From positions 1 to 64,000 of the forward strand of contig NZNC01000008.1 of assembly GCA_002692965.1 (NCBI GenBank): a stretch of DNA of 64,000 nt. The letters are read 5' to 3'. Origin of the DNA: Haliea sp. (lineage in GTDB: Bacteria; Pseudomonadota; Gammaproteobacteria; Pseudomonadales; Halieaceae). The number at the start of each line of letters is the position of its first letter. The stretch's first letter is position 1. The notes below the pieces were generated by a model, which worked only from the letters and a program-made list of their open reading frames with translations, was not told the DNA's origin and searched no databases. Position numbers and translations under genes: made by a program. Below are positions 25,321-37,297 of this stretch, piece by piece.

Positions 25321-26241
25321 ATGGTCGAAGCCGCCAATGCGTGGATTCCGTCTCAGTTTGCCGGGCCCTTTTTCTCCGTGATGCTATCGGACGACCTTCC
25401 CCTGCCGGACGCGGCGATTCTGAAGATGGGCCTCGCTCCGCTGGATGCAAGCACCTGGATACTGCCGGCCCGGGACGCCAGCAGCTGGTTGAAACACAAG
25501 CAGTCGGTCCGGTCCAGGCTGGGTGAGCGCGCCTACGCGGTGTTGCCGGTGGCCGATGCTGCCGCTGCGGAGCTGCACCGCATTCTGCTGGAACACTTGT
25601 TGACGGAGCACGGGGAACGCTGGCAGCGCGGTGATGGCTGCTTGCGCTTGCCGGCACAGGGCCTCGTGCTGCCGGTATCCGGGGCGGGCAGAGAGGCCTT
25701 GTGGCACGCCTCTCTCTGGGTGGCCGAGGACCTGGTGCTGATGCAGGCCGATAACTGCGGGCGCTATCGCCTGACCGCCGCCAGCCTCTGTTCGCCCAGT
25801 CACTGGCAGCTCGAGGACAAGCTGGGAAAAACGTTGCCCGAGATACATGCGCCTGTGCCCGGTTTTGCCCGGGAGCTCGACGCCCGTGTGGCGCGTTTTT
25901 TCGGCCACCTGAAGACCGCGCGGCCGGTACAGCGCTACAACTGGGGCCTGCAGCGCGGCAGTGGTCGCTGCCAGCGCCAGGACAGCCCCGAGGAGGGCCG
26001 GGATCTGCATTACCGGGTGGAACGGCAGACCCTACTGCGCCTGCCGCAAAGTCGCGCCGTGGTTTTCACGATTCGTGTGATGCTCGCTCCCCTGGCATCG
26101 CTGGCGGCGCGGCCGGGCGGGCTGGGTGCGCTGTTCGAGGCGATTGACGGCTGTTCCCCGGCGCTGGCGCAATACAAGGGTTTCCCCGATCTTGCGGCAG
26201 ACTTGCGACCCTGGCGGGAGGTCTGGGCGTCCGGGCACTGA
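25321..26241 (+). CDS. DUF3445 protein (heme-dependent oxidative N-demethylase-like)
   Basis: 306 residues matching DUF3445 by the C-terminal segment ERQTLLRLPQSRAVVFTIRV followed by PLASLAARPGGLGALFEAI. Characterised relatives are heme-dependent oxidative N-demethylases acting on small amines such as dimethylamine; the substrate here is unknown. ATG 25321 follows AAGGAGAG, and an upstream in-frame extension would overlap the barrel gene. It is divergent from the barrel gene with a 70-bp gap. Confidence 0.85.
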   Translation: MVEAANAWIPSQFAGPFFSVMLSDDLPLPDAAILKMGLAPLDASTWILPARDASSWLKHKQSVRSRLGERAYAVLPVADAAAAELHRILLEHLLTEHGERWQRGDGCLRLPAQGLVLPVSGAGREALWHASLWVAEDLVLMQADNCGRYRLTAASLCSPSHWQLEDKLGKTLPEIHAPVPGFARELDARVARFFGHLKTARPVQRYNWGLQRGSGRCQRQDSPEEGRDLHYRVERQTLLRLPQSRAVVFTIRVMLAPLASLAARPGGLGALFEAIDGCSPALAQYKGFPDLAADLRPWREVWASGH

Positions 26242-26302
26242 AGCCGACCCCGGCATGGGTTAGACTATACTGCAAATCAAGAAGTATCCGGAGGCACAGA
26301 CC

Positions 26303-26734
26303 ATGGCACAGCACCCCTCGTCGGTCAGCGACTGCATGCACCGCAACCCGCTGACCATCCACCCCGATGCCAGCCTGGTCGAGGCCATCGAAACCATTGT
26401 CGAGAACCGCCTTACCGGGCTCACGGTGATTGATGACGACGGCAAGGTACGCGGGGTGATATCCGAACTGGATTGCCTGCGCGGGGTGCTGGCTTCGATC
26501 TACAACGACGGCGACCCCGAGCGGGCCCGGGTCGAGGATGTCATGACCCGGGAGGTCAACTCCTGCTCGGTGCAGGACAGTATCGTGGAAGTGGCGCAAT
26601 CCATGCTGGACACCCGTCAGCGCCGCAGGCCGGTGATGGAAGGCGATCGTCTGGTCGGCCAGGTCAGTTCCCGCAACATCCTCTGGGCGCTGATGGAACA
26701 TTCGCGCCAGCGCTACTTCAGCCAGAAGCGCTGA
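26303..26734 (+). CDS. Two-CBS-domain protein
   Basis: 143 residues comprising a single Bateman module: CBS1 about 8-65 ([32 protein letters not shown], split by variable loops) and CBS2 about 80-135 ([23 protein letters not shown]). Such modules bind adenine nucleotides and regulate other proteins. A TATACT -10 lies at 26266-26271, and GGAGG precedes the ATG. It converges on acnA. Confidence 0.92.
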   Translation: MAQHPSSVSDCMHRNPLTIHPDASLVEAIETIVENRLTGLTVIDDDGKVRGVISELDCLRGVLASIYNDGDPERARVEDVMTREVNSCSVQDSIVEVAQSMLDTRQRRRPVMEGDRLVGQVSSRNILWALMEHSRQRYFSQKR

Positions 26735-26780
26735 AGTCGCGGATGCATCGCCTGGCCGGGTGCGGCGCAGGCGAGCAGGG

Positions 26781-29513
<2,733 letters not shown>

Positions 29514-29655
29514 GGTCTCTCCCTTTGTCTCGCCTCGATTTCTGACACTATAGCAGGCCGACCGTGGTCTGAGACAACCCCGGCCCGCCTGCGTAGGGTA
29601 CTGGTGAAGTGCCGAGAGCGGCCCTGGTCGGAATATTCAGCAACAGGAGGACAGT

Positions 29656-30762
29656 TTGACGACGGTGATTCGAAGGCTTTGTCGCGGGGTGCTGGCTGCT
29701 GGCCTTACCGGTCTGGCCACGGCGCTGGTGTGGGTTGCCGGCGCCGCGGCCCAGGTGCCGGTCGGTGTAGTGACCGTGGCCGAGGAGCGCGTGCTGCAGG
29801 AACTGCGGCTCACCGGCTCGGTGACCGCCGAACGCAGTGCCCGCCTGTCCCTGGCTACGGCGGGCCTGGTGCAGACGCTCGCGGTGGACGCCGGCAGCCG
29901 GGTTGCCGCCGGGGATACCTTGTTGGGGCTGGATGACGAGCTGGCCCGTCTCGACAGGCAAGCCAGCCAGGCCGCCGCCAGGGAGGCGAGGCTGCAACTG
30001 GAAGATGCGCGTCGCCGCCTGGAGGAGGGGCGCAGCCTGCTGCCCCAACGGGGCATTGCCGAAACCGCCGTGCGCGACCTGGAGGCGGAGGTGGCCCAGG
30101 CCGAGGCCGCCCTGGCTCGCGCGGAGGCGGAGGCAGAACGCCGTCGTGCGGTGCTCGCGCGGCACCAGCTCCGTGCACCGTTCGCCGGTATCGTCGCCGC
30201 GCGCCACACCGACCTGGGCGAGTGGGTGACCCCGGGCACCCCGGTGTTCGAGCTGGTAGGCCTGGAAAATCTGCGGCTGGAGTTTGCCGTGGCGGAGGAT
30301 GTCGTCGCCGGTATCCAGTCCGGTGCCGAAACCACCTATCGCCTGGGCAAGGCCCCGGAGCGCGTCTGGGCCGGCCGGGTGGACAGCCTGGTGCCGGTGG
30401 CGGACCCCGGTGCCCGTACCTTCCTTTTGCGCATACTGCCCGAGGGCGAGCGGCCGCCCTTCATGCTCCCCGGCATGTCAGTGGGTGCGGAGTTGCAGCT
30501 GGATACCGGGCGCCGGGCCCTGACCGTGCCCCGGGATGCGCTGTTGCGCTATCCGGACGGTCGCGTCGTGGTGTGGACGGTGGAGGCCGGCGAGTCCGGT
30601 CCGGTAGCCAGGGAAACCCCGGTGCAGCCCGGGCTGACCTTCGATGGCAGGGTCGAGGTCCGCGGTGACCTCGAGCTTGGCGAACGTGTGGTTGTGCGGG
30701 GCAACGAAGCCCTGAGCGTAGGCCAGCGGGTGGCGCCGGTCGAACAGCCCGCGGGGAGCTGA
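29656..30762 (+). CDS. RND efflux periplasmic adaptor subunit
   Basis: 368-residue membrane-fusion protein. The N-terminal signal/anchor is followed by a lipoyl half-motif (LRLTGSVTAERSARLSLATAG), an alpha-hairpin (about 95-160, heptad-like Ala/Glu/Arg), a second lipoyl half (LRAPFAGIVAARHTDLGEWV) and beta-barrel domains. TTG 29656 is used because AGGAGG stands 5 bp before it and no ATG fits. The permease gene starts 1 bp after its stop. An outer-membrane channel is not encoded nearby. Confidence 0.93.
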   Translation: MTTVIRRLCRGVLAAGLTGLATALVWVAGAAAQVPVGVVTVAEERVLQELRLTGSVTAERSARLSLATAGLVQTLAVDAGSRVAAGDTLLGLDDELARLDRQASQAAAREARLQLEDARRRLEEGRSLLPQRGIAETAVRDLEAEVAQAEAALARAEAEAERRRAVLARHQLRAPFAGIVAARHTDLGEWVTPGTPVFELVGLENLRLEFAVAEDVVAGIQSGAETTYRLGKAPERVWAGRVDSLVPVADPGARTFLLRILPEGERPPFMLPGMSVGAELQLDTGRRALTVPRDALLRYPDGRVVVWTVEAGESGPVARETPVQPGLTFDGRVEVRGDLELGERVVVRGNEALSVGQRVAPVEQPAGS

Positions 30763-30763
30763 C

Positions 30764-33700
30764 ATGTTCGAGCAGATTGTACGCCGCGGCACCCTGATGA
30801 CGGTGATCGTGTTGATTGTCGCGGTGGTGGGTGCGATCGCCGCCCTGCGGATTCCGGTGCAGATGATTCCCGACCTGGATGTGCGGGTGATCAGTGTCCG
30901 CACCACCTGGCCGGGGGCAACCCCCCAGGACGTGGAAAAGGAAATCCTGGTCGAGCAGGAGGAGTACCTGCGCAACCTGCCCAGCCTGACGCGGCTGGAG
31001 TCTTCCGCCAGCAGTGGCACGGCGGAAATCGAGCTGGAATTTCCCTTCGGTACCGACATCACGGAGATGCTGATCCGGGTCAACAATGCTCTCAGCCAGG
31101 TGCCCTCCTACCCGGAGAATGTCGACGAGCCGCGCATCTATGCCAATTCCTTCTCCAGCAATTCCTTCATGTTCTTCAGTGTGGTGCCGCTGCCGGGGAA
31201 TCCGCGTCAGCTGAACATGGACATGGCGCTGGACTTCGTGGAGGACTATGTCAGGCCTCGCCTGTCGAGGGTGCCCGGTGTATCCGAGGTCAGCGTCTGG
31301 GGCGGAGCCGAGCGACAGATCCAGATCCTGGTGGACCCGCGCCGGCTGGCGCAACGCGATCTCACCCTGGTGCAGGTTCGCGAAGCGGTGCGGGCGCGCA
31401 ACCGGGACCGCTCGGGCGGGGAGATCGAATCCGGCAAGCGCAGCTACCTGCTGCGCACCGTGGGTCGCTTCGAGGACCTGGAGGACCTGGAGAGTCTGAT
31501 TCTCGAGCGCCGTGGGGACGCCATCATCCGTCTGTCGGATGTGGCGACGGTCAGGCTGGGCAATTTCGAGAAGCGCAGCCTGGCCTATTTCAATGGCGAC
31601 CCCAACATTTTTGTGGCCATCCGGCGCGAGTCTGGCTCCAACGTCATCGACATCAAGGAAGCCATGCTGCAGGAGCTGGAGGCCACCAATGGCGAGGTGC
31701 TGGAACCCGCGGGCATGGTCATGCAGCTGGTCTCGGATGATGTGCGCTATGTCCAGGATTCGGTGCGCAACGTCTGGCAGAACCTCATCCTGGGGGCCCT
31801 GTTCGCGAGCCTGGTCATGTACCTGTTCCTGCGCTCGGGGCGTGCCACCGCGGCGGGGGTCATGGGGATTCCCCTGTGCATCATCGTGGCCTTTCTGGGG
31901 CTGCTGCTGGCGGGGCGCACGATTAACGTCATCTCCCTTGCCGGGGTCGCCTTTGCCATTGGCATGACCCTGGATAACAGCATTGTGGTGCTGGAGAGCA
32001 TCGAACTGGAGCGGCGGCGGGGCGCCTCGCGACTGCAGGCTGCGATTGATGGCGTGCGCCAGGTCTGGCCCGCGGTGCTCGCCTCGACCCTGACGACGGT
32101 GCTGGTTTTCCTGCCGGTGGTGTTTATCCAGCAGGAAGCCGGGCAGCTGTACTCGGATGTGGCGGTGGCGATTGCCTCGGCCATCCTCGCCTCCATGCTG
32201 GTGGCGATTACCGTGCTGCCGACCGTCGCAGCCCGGGTGCCCTTCGGCGAGCGGCCCCGGGGGAGTGCGGCTGGCCGCTGGCGTGACGGCACGCTGCGCC
32301 TGGTGAACGGTATTCTGGCCACGACCCGCGCGCGACTGTTGTGCATCGGCGTAACCGTGGCTCTGAGTACCTTGATCATTCTCATGCTCACGCCCCCCGC
32401 GGAGTACCTGCCCGAGGGTGAGGAGCCCAAGGTGTTCGCCGTGATGAATGCTCCGCCGGGCTATAACCTCGAGACCATGGCGGAGATTTCCACCGCCATC
32501 GAGGCCGAGCTGTTGCCCTACGTCGGCGCCGACCCGGAGGCCTATCGCAATGGCGAGGCGGAGGTGCCGGCGCTGGCCTACGTCAATATGCGTATCGCAC
32601 CGGAGCAGATGCGCATCATCAGCGAACCGCTGAATCCCGGTGATATCGAGCCGCTGCTGGATATTCTCACGGCGCGCTTCGAGGCTTGGCCCGGGATGCG
32701 TGCCTTTGCCGCGCGGGGTTCCATCATCACCAGTAACGATGGCGGTACCCGTAGTATCAACCTGGACATTTCCGGCGCCGATCTGGCACAGCTCTACCAG
32801 GTGGCCCGGGTCATTTACGCGCGGGCGGACGAGGTCTTTGGCAATCCGCGCATCCAGAGCCAGCCCTCGTCCCTGAGTCTGGCCCAGCCGATGGTCGAGG
32901 TGCGGCCGCGCTGGGAGCGGGCGTCGGAACTGGGACTGGATGCCGAGTCGCTGGGTTTTACCGTGGCGGCCCTCACCGACGGCAGTTTTGTCCACGAGTT
33001 CTTCCTCGGCGACGACAAGGTGGATATCTACCTCTACAGCGACGTGGGGCAGTCGGCGACCCTGGATGCCCTGCCACAGCTGCCGGTCTATACGCCCACC
33101 GGGGCACTGGTTCCCCTGGCCAGCCTTGCGGATATCGTGGAAACGGTGGACACCGCTCAAGTGCGGCGGGTGGATGGCCGGCGCACGGTCACCCTGAACA
33201 TCATTCCCCCCCGCAGCGTCGCCCTTGAGACCGGCGTGCAGCGGGTGCGCGAGGAGGTGGTCGGGCAGCTGCAGGCCGAGGGGGCGATTCCGGCGGGGGT
33301 CAATCTGGCAATTTCCGGTGCCGCCGACCAGCTGGATGCCACCCGCGAGGCACTCTGGAGCAACTACCTGGTGGCCCTGGTGATTGTCTATCTGCTGATG
33401 GTGGCCATCTTTACCCACTGGGGCTACCCCCTGCTGATCATGACCTCGATTCCCCTGGGCATCGCCGGCGGGATCGTCGGGCTGTGGGTACTCAACCTGG
33501 TCGGAGGGCTGTTACCCTTGCTGGGTCTGGCCGCCATCGTGCAGCCCTTCGACATGATTTCCATGCTCGGCTTCCTCATTCTCATGGGCACCGTGGTCAA
33601 CAACCCGATCCTGATCGTTCACCGTTCGGTGCAGAACGTGGAACAGGCGGGCATGGCGCCCCTGGAGGCGGTGCGGGAGGCGGTCAGCGCGCGCCTGCGC

Positions 33701-33925
33701 CCCATCGCCATGTCCACCATTACCACCCTGTGTGGCCTGGCGCCGCTGGTGCTGATCCCCGGGGCGGGCACCGAACTCTACCGCGGCGTAGGGGCGATTG
33801 TGATGTTCGGCATCCTGGGCGCCACCGCGGTGACCCTGACCATGCTGCCGGCGTTGACCGCGCAGGTGCTGATCTGGCAGCAGCGGCGGTGCGACAGCGG
33901 GGATGCGACTGCACAGAGCGGCTGA
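30764..33925 (+). CDS. RND efflux permease (HAE1/AcrB-like)
   Basis: 1053 residues, the normal length, with twelve membrane segments in two halves and two large periplasmic loops. Recognisable motifs: VQMIPDLD near the N-terminus, GMTLDNSIVVLESIELERRRG in TM4 with the proton-relay Asp, and GTVVNNPILIVHRSVQN in the second half. It exports a drug or other amphiphile across the envelope with the adaptor encoded just upstream. Substrate range cannot be inferred. Confidence 0.95.
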   Translation: MFEQIVRRGTLMTVIVLIVAVVGAIAALRIPVQMIPDLDVRVISVRTTWPGATPQDVEKEILVEQEEYLRNLPSLTRLESSASSGTAEIELEFPFGTDITEMLIRVNNALSQVPSYPENVDEPRIYANSFSSNSFMFFSVVPLPGNPRQLNMDMALDFVEDYVRPRLSRVPGVSEVSVWGGAERQIQILVDPRRLAQRDLTLVQVREAVRARNRDRSGGEIESGKRSYLLRTVGRFEDLEDLESLILERRGDAIIRLSDVATVRLGNFEKRSLAYFNGDPNIFVAIRRESGSNVIDIKEAMLQELEATNGEVLEPAGMVMQLVSDDVRYVQDSVRNVWQNLILGALFASLVMYLFLRSGRATAAGVMGIPLCIIVAFLGLLLAGRTINVISLAGVAFAIGMTLDNSIVVLESIELERRRGASRLQAAIDGVRQVWPAVLASTLTTVLVFLPVVFIQQEAGQLYSDVAVAIASAILASMLVAITVLPTVAARVPFGERPRGSAAGRWRDGTLRLVNGILATTRARLLCIGVTVALSTLIILMLTPPAEYLPEGEEPKVFAVMNAPPGYNLETMAEISTAIEAELLPYVGADPEAYRNGEAEVPALAYVNMRIAPEQMRIISEPLNPGDIEPLLDILTARFEAWPGMRAFAARGSIITSNDGGTRSINLDISGADLAQLYQVARVIYARADEVFGNPRIQSQPSSLSLAQPMVEVRPRWERASELGLDAESLGFTVAALTDGSFVHEFFLGDDKVDIYLYSDVGQSATLDALPQLPVYTPTGALVPLASLADIVETVDTAQVRRVDGRRTVTLNIIPPRSVALETGVQRVREEVVGQLQAEGAIPAGVNLAISGAADQLDATREALWSNYLVALVIVYLLMVAIFTHWGYPLLIMTSIPLGIAGGIVGLWVLNLVGGLLPLLGLAAIVQPFDMISMLGFLILMGTVVNNPILIVHRSVQNVEQAGMAPLEAVREAVSARLRPIAMSTITTLCGLAPLVLIPGAGTELYRGVGAIVMFGILGATAVTLTMLPALTAQVLIWQQRRCDSGDATAQSG

Positions 33926-33974
33926 TTCCCGCTACCATGACGGTTTGAACCACTGAACCGAGAGGATAATCACA

Positions 33975-35210
33975 ATGAGCGAAGCCTGGATCATCGACAG
34001 TTGCCGTACGCCCCGTGGCATCGGCAAGGCCGGCAAGGGTGCCCTGGCGGATCTGCACCCGCAGCACCTGGGGGCCACCGTGCTGAAGGCGCTGGCAGAG
34101 CGCAACAGCCTGGACACGGCCCTGGTGGATGACATCATCTGGGGGACCAGTTCCCAGCGCGGTGACCAGTCCGGTGACCTGGGCCGCATGGCGGCCCTGC
34201 AGGCCGGCTACGATGTGCGCTCCAGTGCCGTGACCCTGGACCGTTTCTGCGGCTCGGGCATCACCTCGGTGAACCTGGCGGCGGCGAGCATCCTGTCGGG
34301 GATGGAGGACCTGGTGGTGGCCGGGGGCACCGAAATGATGTCCCTCTACGGCAAGGAGGGAAACACGGCCTCGCCCTTCCTCGACAACGGCAATACGGTC
34401 TTGCGCGAGATGCACCCCCAACCTCACCAGGGGGTCTGCGCCGATGCCATTGCCACCCTCGAGGGTATTCCCCGGGAGGATCTCGATCGCCTCGCCTTCG
34501 AGTCCCAGCAGCGCGCTGACCATGCCATTCGCAACGGCCACTTCGACCGCTCCCTGGTGCCGGTCTACCGCCCGGACGGCAGCCTGGCCCTGGATCGCGA
34601 GGAGTTTCCCCGTCCCGAGACCACCCTGGACGGTCTGGGTCAGCTCAAGCCCGCCTTCGAGGCGATCGCCGACTACCCGCTGGATGAGGCTGGGACCACC
34701 TTCCGCAAGCTGGTGCTGCAGAAGCACCCGGACCTGCAGATCAACCACGTCCACCATGCGGGCAACTCATCGGGGGTTGTCGACGGGGCGGCGGCGCTGC
34801 TGCTCGCCTCACCGGCCTTTGCCCGGGAGCACGGCCTGAAGCCCCGCGCCAGGGTGATCGCCATGGCCAACATGGGGGATTCGCCCACCTTGATGCTCAA
34901 TGCACCGGTGCCGGCGGCGCGCAAGGTACTGGCCAAGGCCGGCCTGAGCCTGGAGGACATCGACCTGTTCGAGATCAACGAGGCCTTCGCGGTGGTGGCG
35001 GAGAAGTTCATCCGCGACCTCCAACTCGACCGGGAGAAGGTCAACGTCAACGGCGGCGCCATGGCCCTCGGCCACCCCATCGGGGCCACCGGGTCGATTC
35101 TGATCGGTACCCTGCTGGATGAGCTGGAGCGCCGGGATCTGCGCCGCGGTCTGGTGACCATGTGCGCCGCCGGGGGCATGGCGCCGGCGATCATTATCGA
35201 GCGGGTGTAA
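33975..35210 (+). CDS. Acetyl-CoA C-acyltransferase (thiolase)
   Basis: 411-residue thiolase acting in beta-oxidation or a related acyl-CoA pathway. The acyl-accepting Cys is C92 in DRFCGSGITSV; NEAFAV, GGAMALGHPIGATG (catalytic His) and CAAGGMAPA (second Cys) complete the active site. GAGAGGA lies upstream of the ATG. The amidoligase gene starts 5 bp after its stop, so they share an mRNA, although no biochemical link is obvious. Confidence 0.95.
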   Translation: MSEAWIIDSCRTPRGIGKAGKGALADLHPQHLGATVLKALAERNSLDTALVDDIIWGTSSQRGDQSGDLGRMAALQAGYDVRSSAVTLDRFCGSGITSVNLAAASILSGMEDLVVAGGTEMMSLYGKEGNTASPFLDNGNTVLREMHPQPHQGVCADAIATLEGIPREDLDRLAFESQQRADHAIRNGHFDRSLVPVYRPDGSLALDREEFPRPETTLDGLGQLKPAFEAIADYPLDEAGTTFRKLVLQKHPDLQINHVHHAGNSSGVVDGAAALLLASPAFAREHGLKPRARVIAMANMGDSPTLMLNAPVPAARKVLAKAGLSLEDIDLFEINEAFAVVAEKFIRDLQLDREKVNVNGGAMALGHPIGATGSILIGTLLDELERRDLRRGLVTMCAAGGMAPAIIIERV

Positions 35211-35215
35211 GACCT

Positions 35216-36226
35216 ATGGCGTGTGCCGTGGATGACGACTACCGTGCACGCCTGTGGCCGCTGCCGCCCTGTTTGCAGACCGGGGAGGGCAGCGCGCGCC
35301 GCGTGGGTGTGGAACTGGAATTTGCCGGGCTCGACCTGCGGGCCATCGTGCGCATTCTCCGGCATGCGCTCGGTGGCGAGGTGGAAGTGGTCTCCGACTA
35401 CGAGCAGCTGCTGCGCGACACCCGGCTGGGAGACTTTGGCATCGAGCTGGATTTCGCCTGGCTCAAGCGGGTGGGGCGTGAGCGGCGCGAGTCGGACAGC
35501 GCCGAGCTTTTTGGGGAATCCCTGCTCAAGGTGGCCGCCGAGCAGGTCGTGCCCTGGGAGGTGGTGGGCCCCCCGGTGCCGATGGCGGATCTTTGGCGCC
35601 TTTGCGCCCCCCTCGCCACTTTGCGCGAGGCCGGCGCCCTGGGTACCGGTCACGCCCCCCACTATGCCTTCGGTCTGCACCTCAACCCGGAGTTGCCCGC
35701 GCTGGATGCTGCGACGGTGCTCGCCTACCTGCGCGCCTTCCTCTGCCTGTTCGACTGGCTGCGCCAGCGCAGCCGAGTGAGCCTGACCCGCCGTCTTACC
35801 CCCTACATCGATCCCTTTCCCACCGAGTATTCCCACCGGGTGCTCGATGACAGCTATCGACCGAACATGTCGGCCCTGATCGATGACTACCTGCGCTTCA
35901 ACCCGACACGTAACCGCGCCCTGGACCTTCTGCCGCTGTTTGCCCACCTGGATGAAGCGCGCGTGCGCAGCCGGGTGCCGGATCCCCGCATCAAGGCCCG
36001 GCCGACGCTGCATTATCGGCTGCCCAACTGCCAGATCGACGAGCCCGAGTGGGGGCTGGTGCTGCCCTGGCGCGACTGGCTGCAGGTGGAAGCCCTCGCC
36101 TGTGATGAAGCGCGTCTGCGCGAGGCCATGCAGGCCTGGCGCGCGGTTCACGGTGGCGCCACCGGCGGTCTGTTCAGTAACTGGGAGGAACAGTGTCGGC
36201 GCTACCTCCTGCCGGAGTTGCTTTGA
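35216..36226 (+). CDS. Amidoligase-family protein (Amidoligase_2)
   Basis: 336 residues belonging to the glutamine-synthetase/gamma-glutamylcysteine-ligase-like fold that joins a carboxylate to an amine using ATP. Supporting segments: VGVELEFAGLDLRAI with the metal-binding Glu pair near residue 35, LGDFGIELDFAWL, GHAPHYAFGLHLNPE, and a C-terminal half with TEYSHRVLDDSYRP. The next gene encodes a class-I glutamine amidotransferase-like protein and overlaps it, a pairing described computationally for this family and thought to make or modify peptides or small metabolites. The substrate is unknown. Confidence 0.85.
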   Translation: MACAVDDDYRARLWPLPPCLQTGEGSARRVGVELEFAGLDLRAIVRILRHALGGEVEVVSDYEQLLRDTRLGDFGIELDFAWLKRVGRERRESDSAELFGESLLKVAAEQVVPWEVVGPPVPMADLWRLCAPLATLREAGALGTGHAPHYAFGLHLNPELPALDAATVLAYLRAFLCLFDWLRQRSRVSLTRRLTPYIDPFPTEYSHRVLDDSYRPNMSALIDDYLRFNPTRNRALDLLPLFAHLDEARVRSRVPDPRIKARPTLHYRLPNCQIDEPEWGLVLPWRDWLQVEALACDEARLREAMQAWRAVHGGATGGLFSNWEEQCRRYLLPELL

Positions 36227-36933
36227 AACGACCACTGGTGGGGGTGACCGGCGGGGACAGGGGGCTTCCCCTGGCCTGGTGGTTCACGCATCTGGCGCTC
36301 TGGCGTTCGGGGGCCCGCGCCCTTCGCTTGAGTCCTTCCCGGCCCCTGCCACTGGATGATCTCGATGCGGTGGTGATCAGCGGTGGCGACGATATCGACG
36401 TTCGCCTTTATCTGCCGGACAGCCCCGAAGTGGCACCGGCCGACCCGGAGCGCGACCGCTTCGAGATTCGGGTCCTCGAGCATCTGATGCACAGGAAGTT
36501 GCCGCTTCTGGGTATCTGTCGCGGCGCCCAGTTGCTCAACGTGGTGCGTGGCGGAACCCTCTATCGGGATTTGCGTCCCCTGCGCCGCCGCACCAGCAAC
36601 CGGCGCACGCCCTTGCCGCGCAAGACGGCGCTGGTGGAAGAGGATTCTGGCCTGGCGCGAATTCTCGGCAGGACTCGTCTGCGCATCAACAGCCTGCATC
36701 AGCAGGCTGTGCTTGAACTGGGCCAGGGCCTGGTGCCGGTAGCGCGGGACCTGGATGATTTCATCCAGGCGGTGGAGGCCCCGGAACACCCCTTTCAGGT
36801 CGGTGTGCAGTGGCATCCTGAATACCTGCCCATGCAGCGAGAGCAGATGAACCTGTTTCGGGCTCTGGTGCGCGCATCGCTGGAGGGCGGTGAGGGCGAC
36901 GATCCCTGGGTGAAGCCCGCTTCGCCCTCGTGA
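36223..36933 (+). CDS. Class-I glutamine amidotransferase-like / peptidase C26 protein
   Basis: 236 residues of the gamma-glutamyl-GABA hydrolase type. The nucleophile Cys is in LLGICRGAQLLNVVRGG, with the catalytic His-Glu in QWHPEYLP, and VISGGDDI near the N-terminus. Start TTG 36223 overlaps the amidoligase stop (TTGA) and gives the natural beginning MKRPLVGVTG; GTG 36193 is possible. It may release ammonia for, or hydrolyse gamma-glutamyl products of, the amidoligase. Confidence 0.88.
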   Translation: MKRPLVGVTGGDRGLPLAWWFTHLALWRSGARALRLSPSRPLPLDDLDAVVISGGDDIDVRLYLPDSPEVAPADPERDRFEIRVLEHLMHRKLPLLGICRGAQLLNVVRGGTLYRDLRPLRRRTSNRRTPLPRKTALVEEDSGLARILGRTRLRINSLHQQAVLELGQGLVPVARDLDDFIQAVEAPEHPFQVGVQWHPEYLPMQREQMNLFRALVRASLEGGEGDDPWVKPASPS

Positions 36934-36975
36934 TAGACTCGCTGCAACAGACACAGCAATGCCGGGAGGCAAGCC

Positions 36976-37251
36976 ATGACCGCAACCGACCAGGAGCAGC
37001 ACCACCAGTGCATGCAACGCTTCATTGACCTGGCCAACACGATGAAGAATGAAGGGGTGCCGACCCGGGTGATTTCAGCCGGTCTGATGACCGCCTCCGG
37101 TGTCTATGCAACCTACACCGTCGCGGGTAACAGCGGCGGCCTCAACCCCTCGGGGGTCGACAAGGTTGCCGAGGCCTACAAGGAAAACCTGCAGCGCATC
37201 CAGGAGGCGAAACGCGAGGAGGCCCAGGCGGCCCAGCAGCAGGGCAACTGA
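36976..37251 (+). CDS. Small DUF3144-like protein
   Basis: 91 residues without signal peptide: a helical N-terminal part (FIDLANTMKNEGVPTRVISAGLMTASGVYATY, split by a turn) and a charged, Gln-rich helical tail. This resembles DUF3144 proteins, which have no known function. GGGAGG precedes the ATG, 42 bp after the amidotransferase, so it may belong to the same operon and could be a partner or substrate. Confidence 0.75.
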   Translation: MTATDQEQHHQCMQRFIDLANTMKNEGVPTRVISAGLMTASGVYATYTVAGNSGGLNPSGVDKVAEAYKENLQRIQEAKREEAQAAQQQGN

Positions 37252-37297
37252 TCGCCCGGTGGGCGCCGGCCACTGACGGCAGGCGCTTTCTCCTGGC

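Noticed and set aside
30461-33418. 985-codon open frame antisense to the RND permease
   Set aside because: Permease motifs and length are complete on the plus strand; the antisense translation is His/Gln-rich with no domain.
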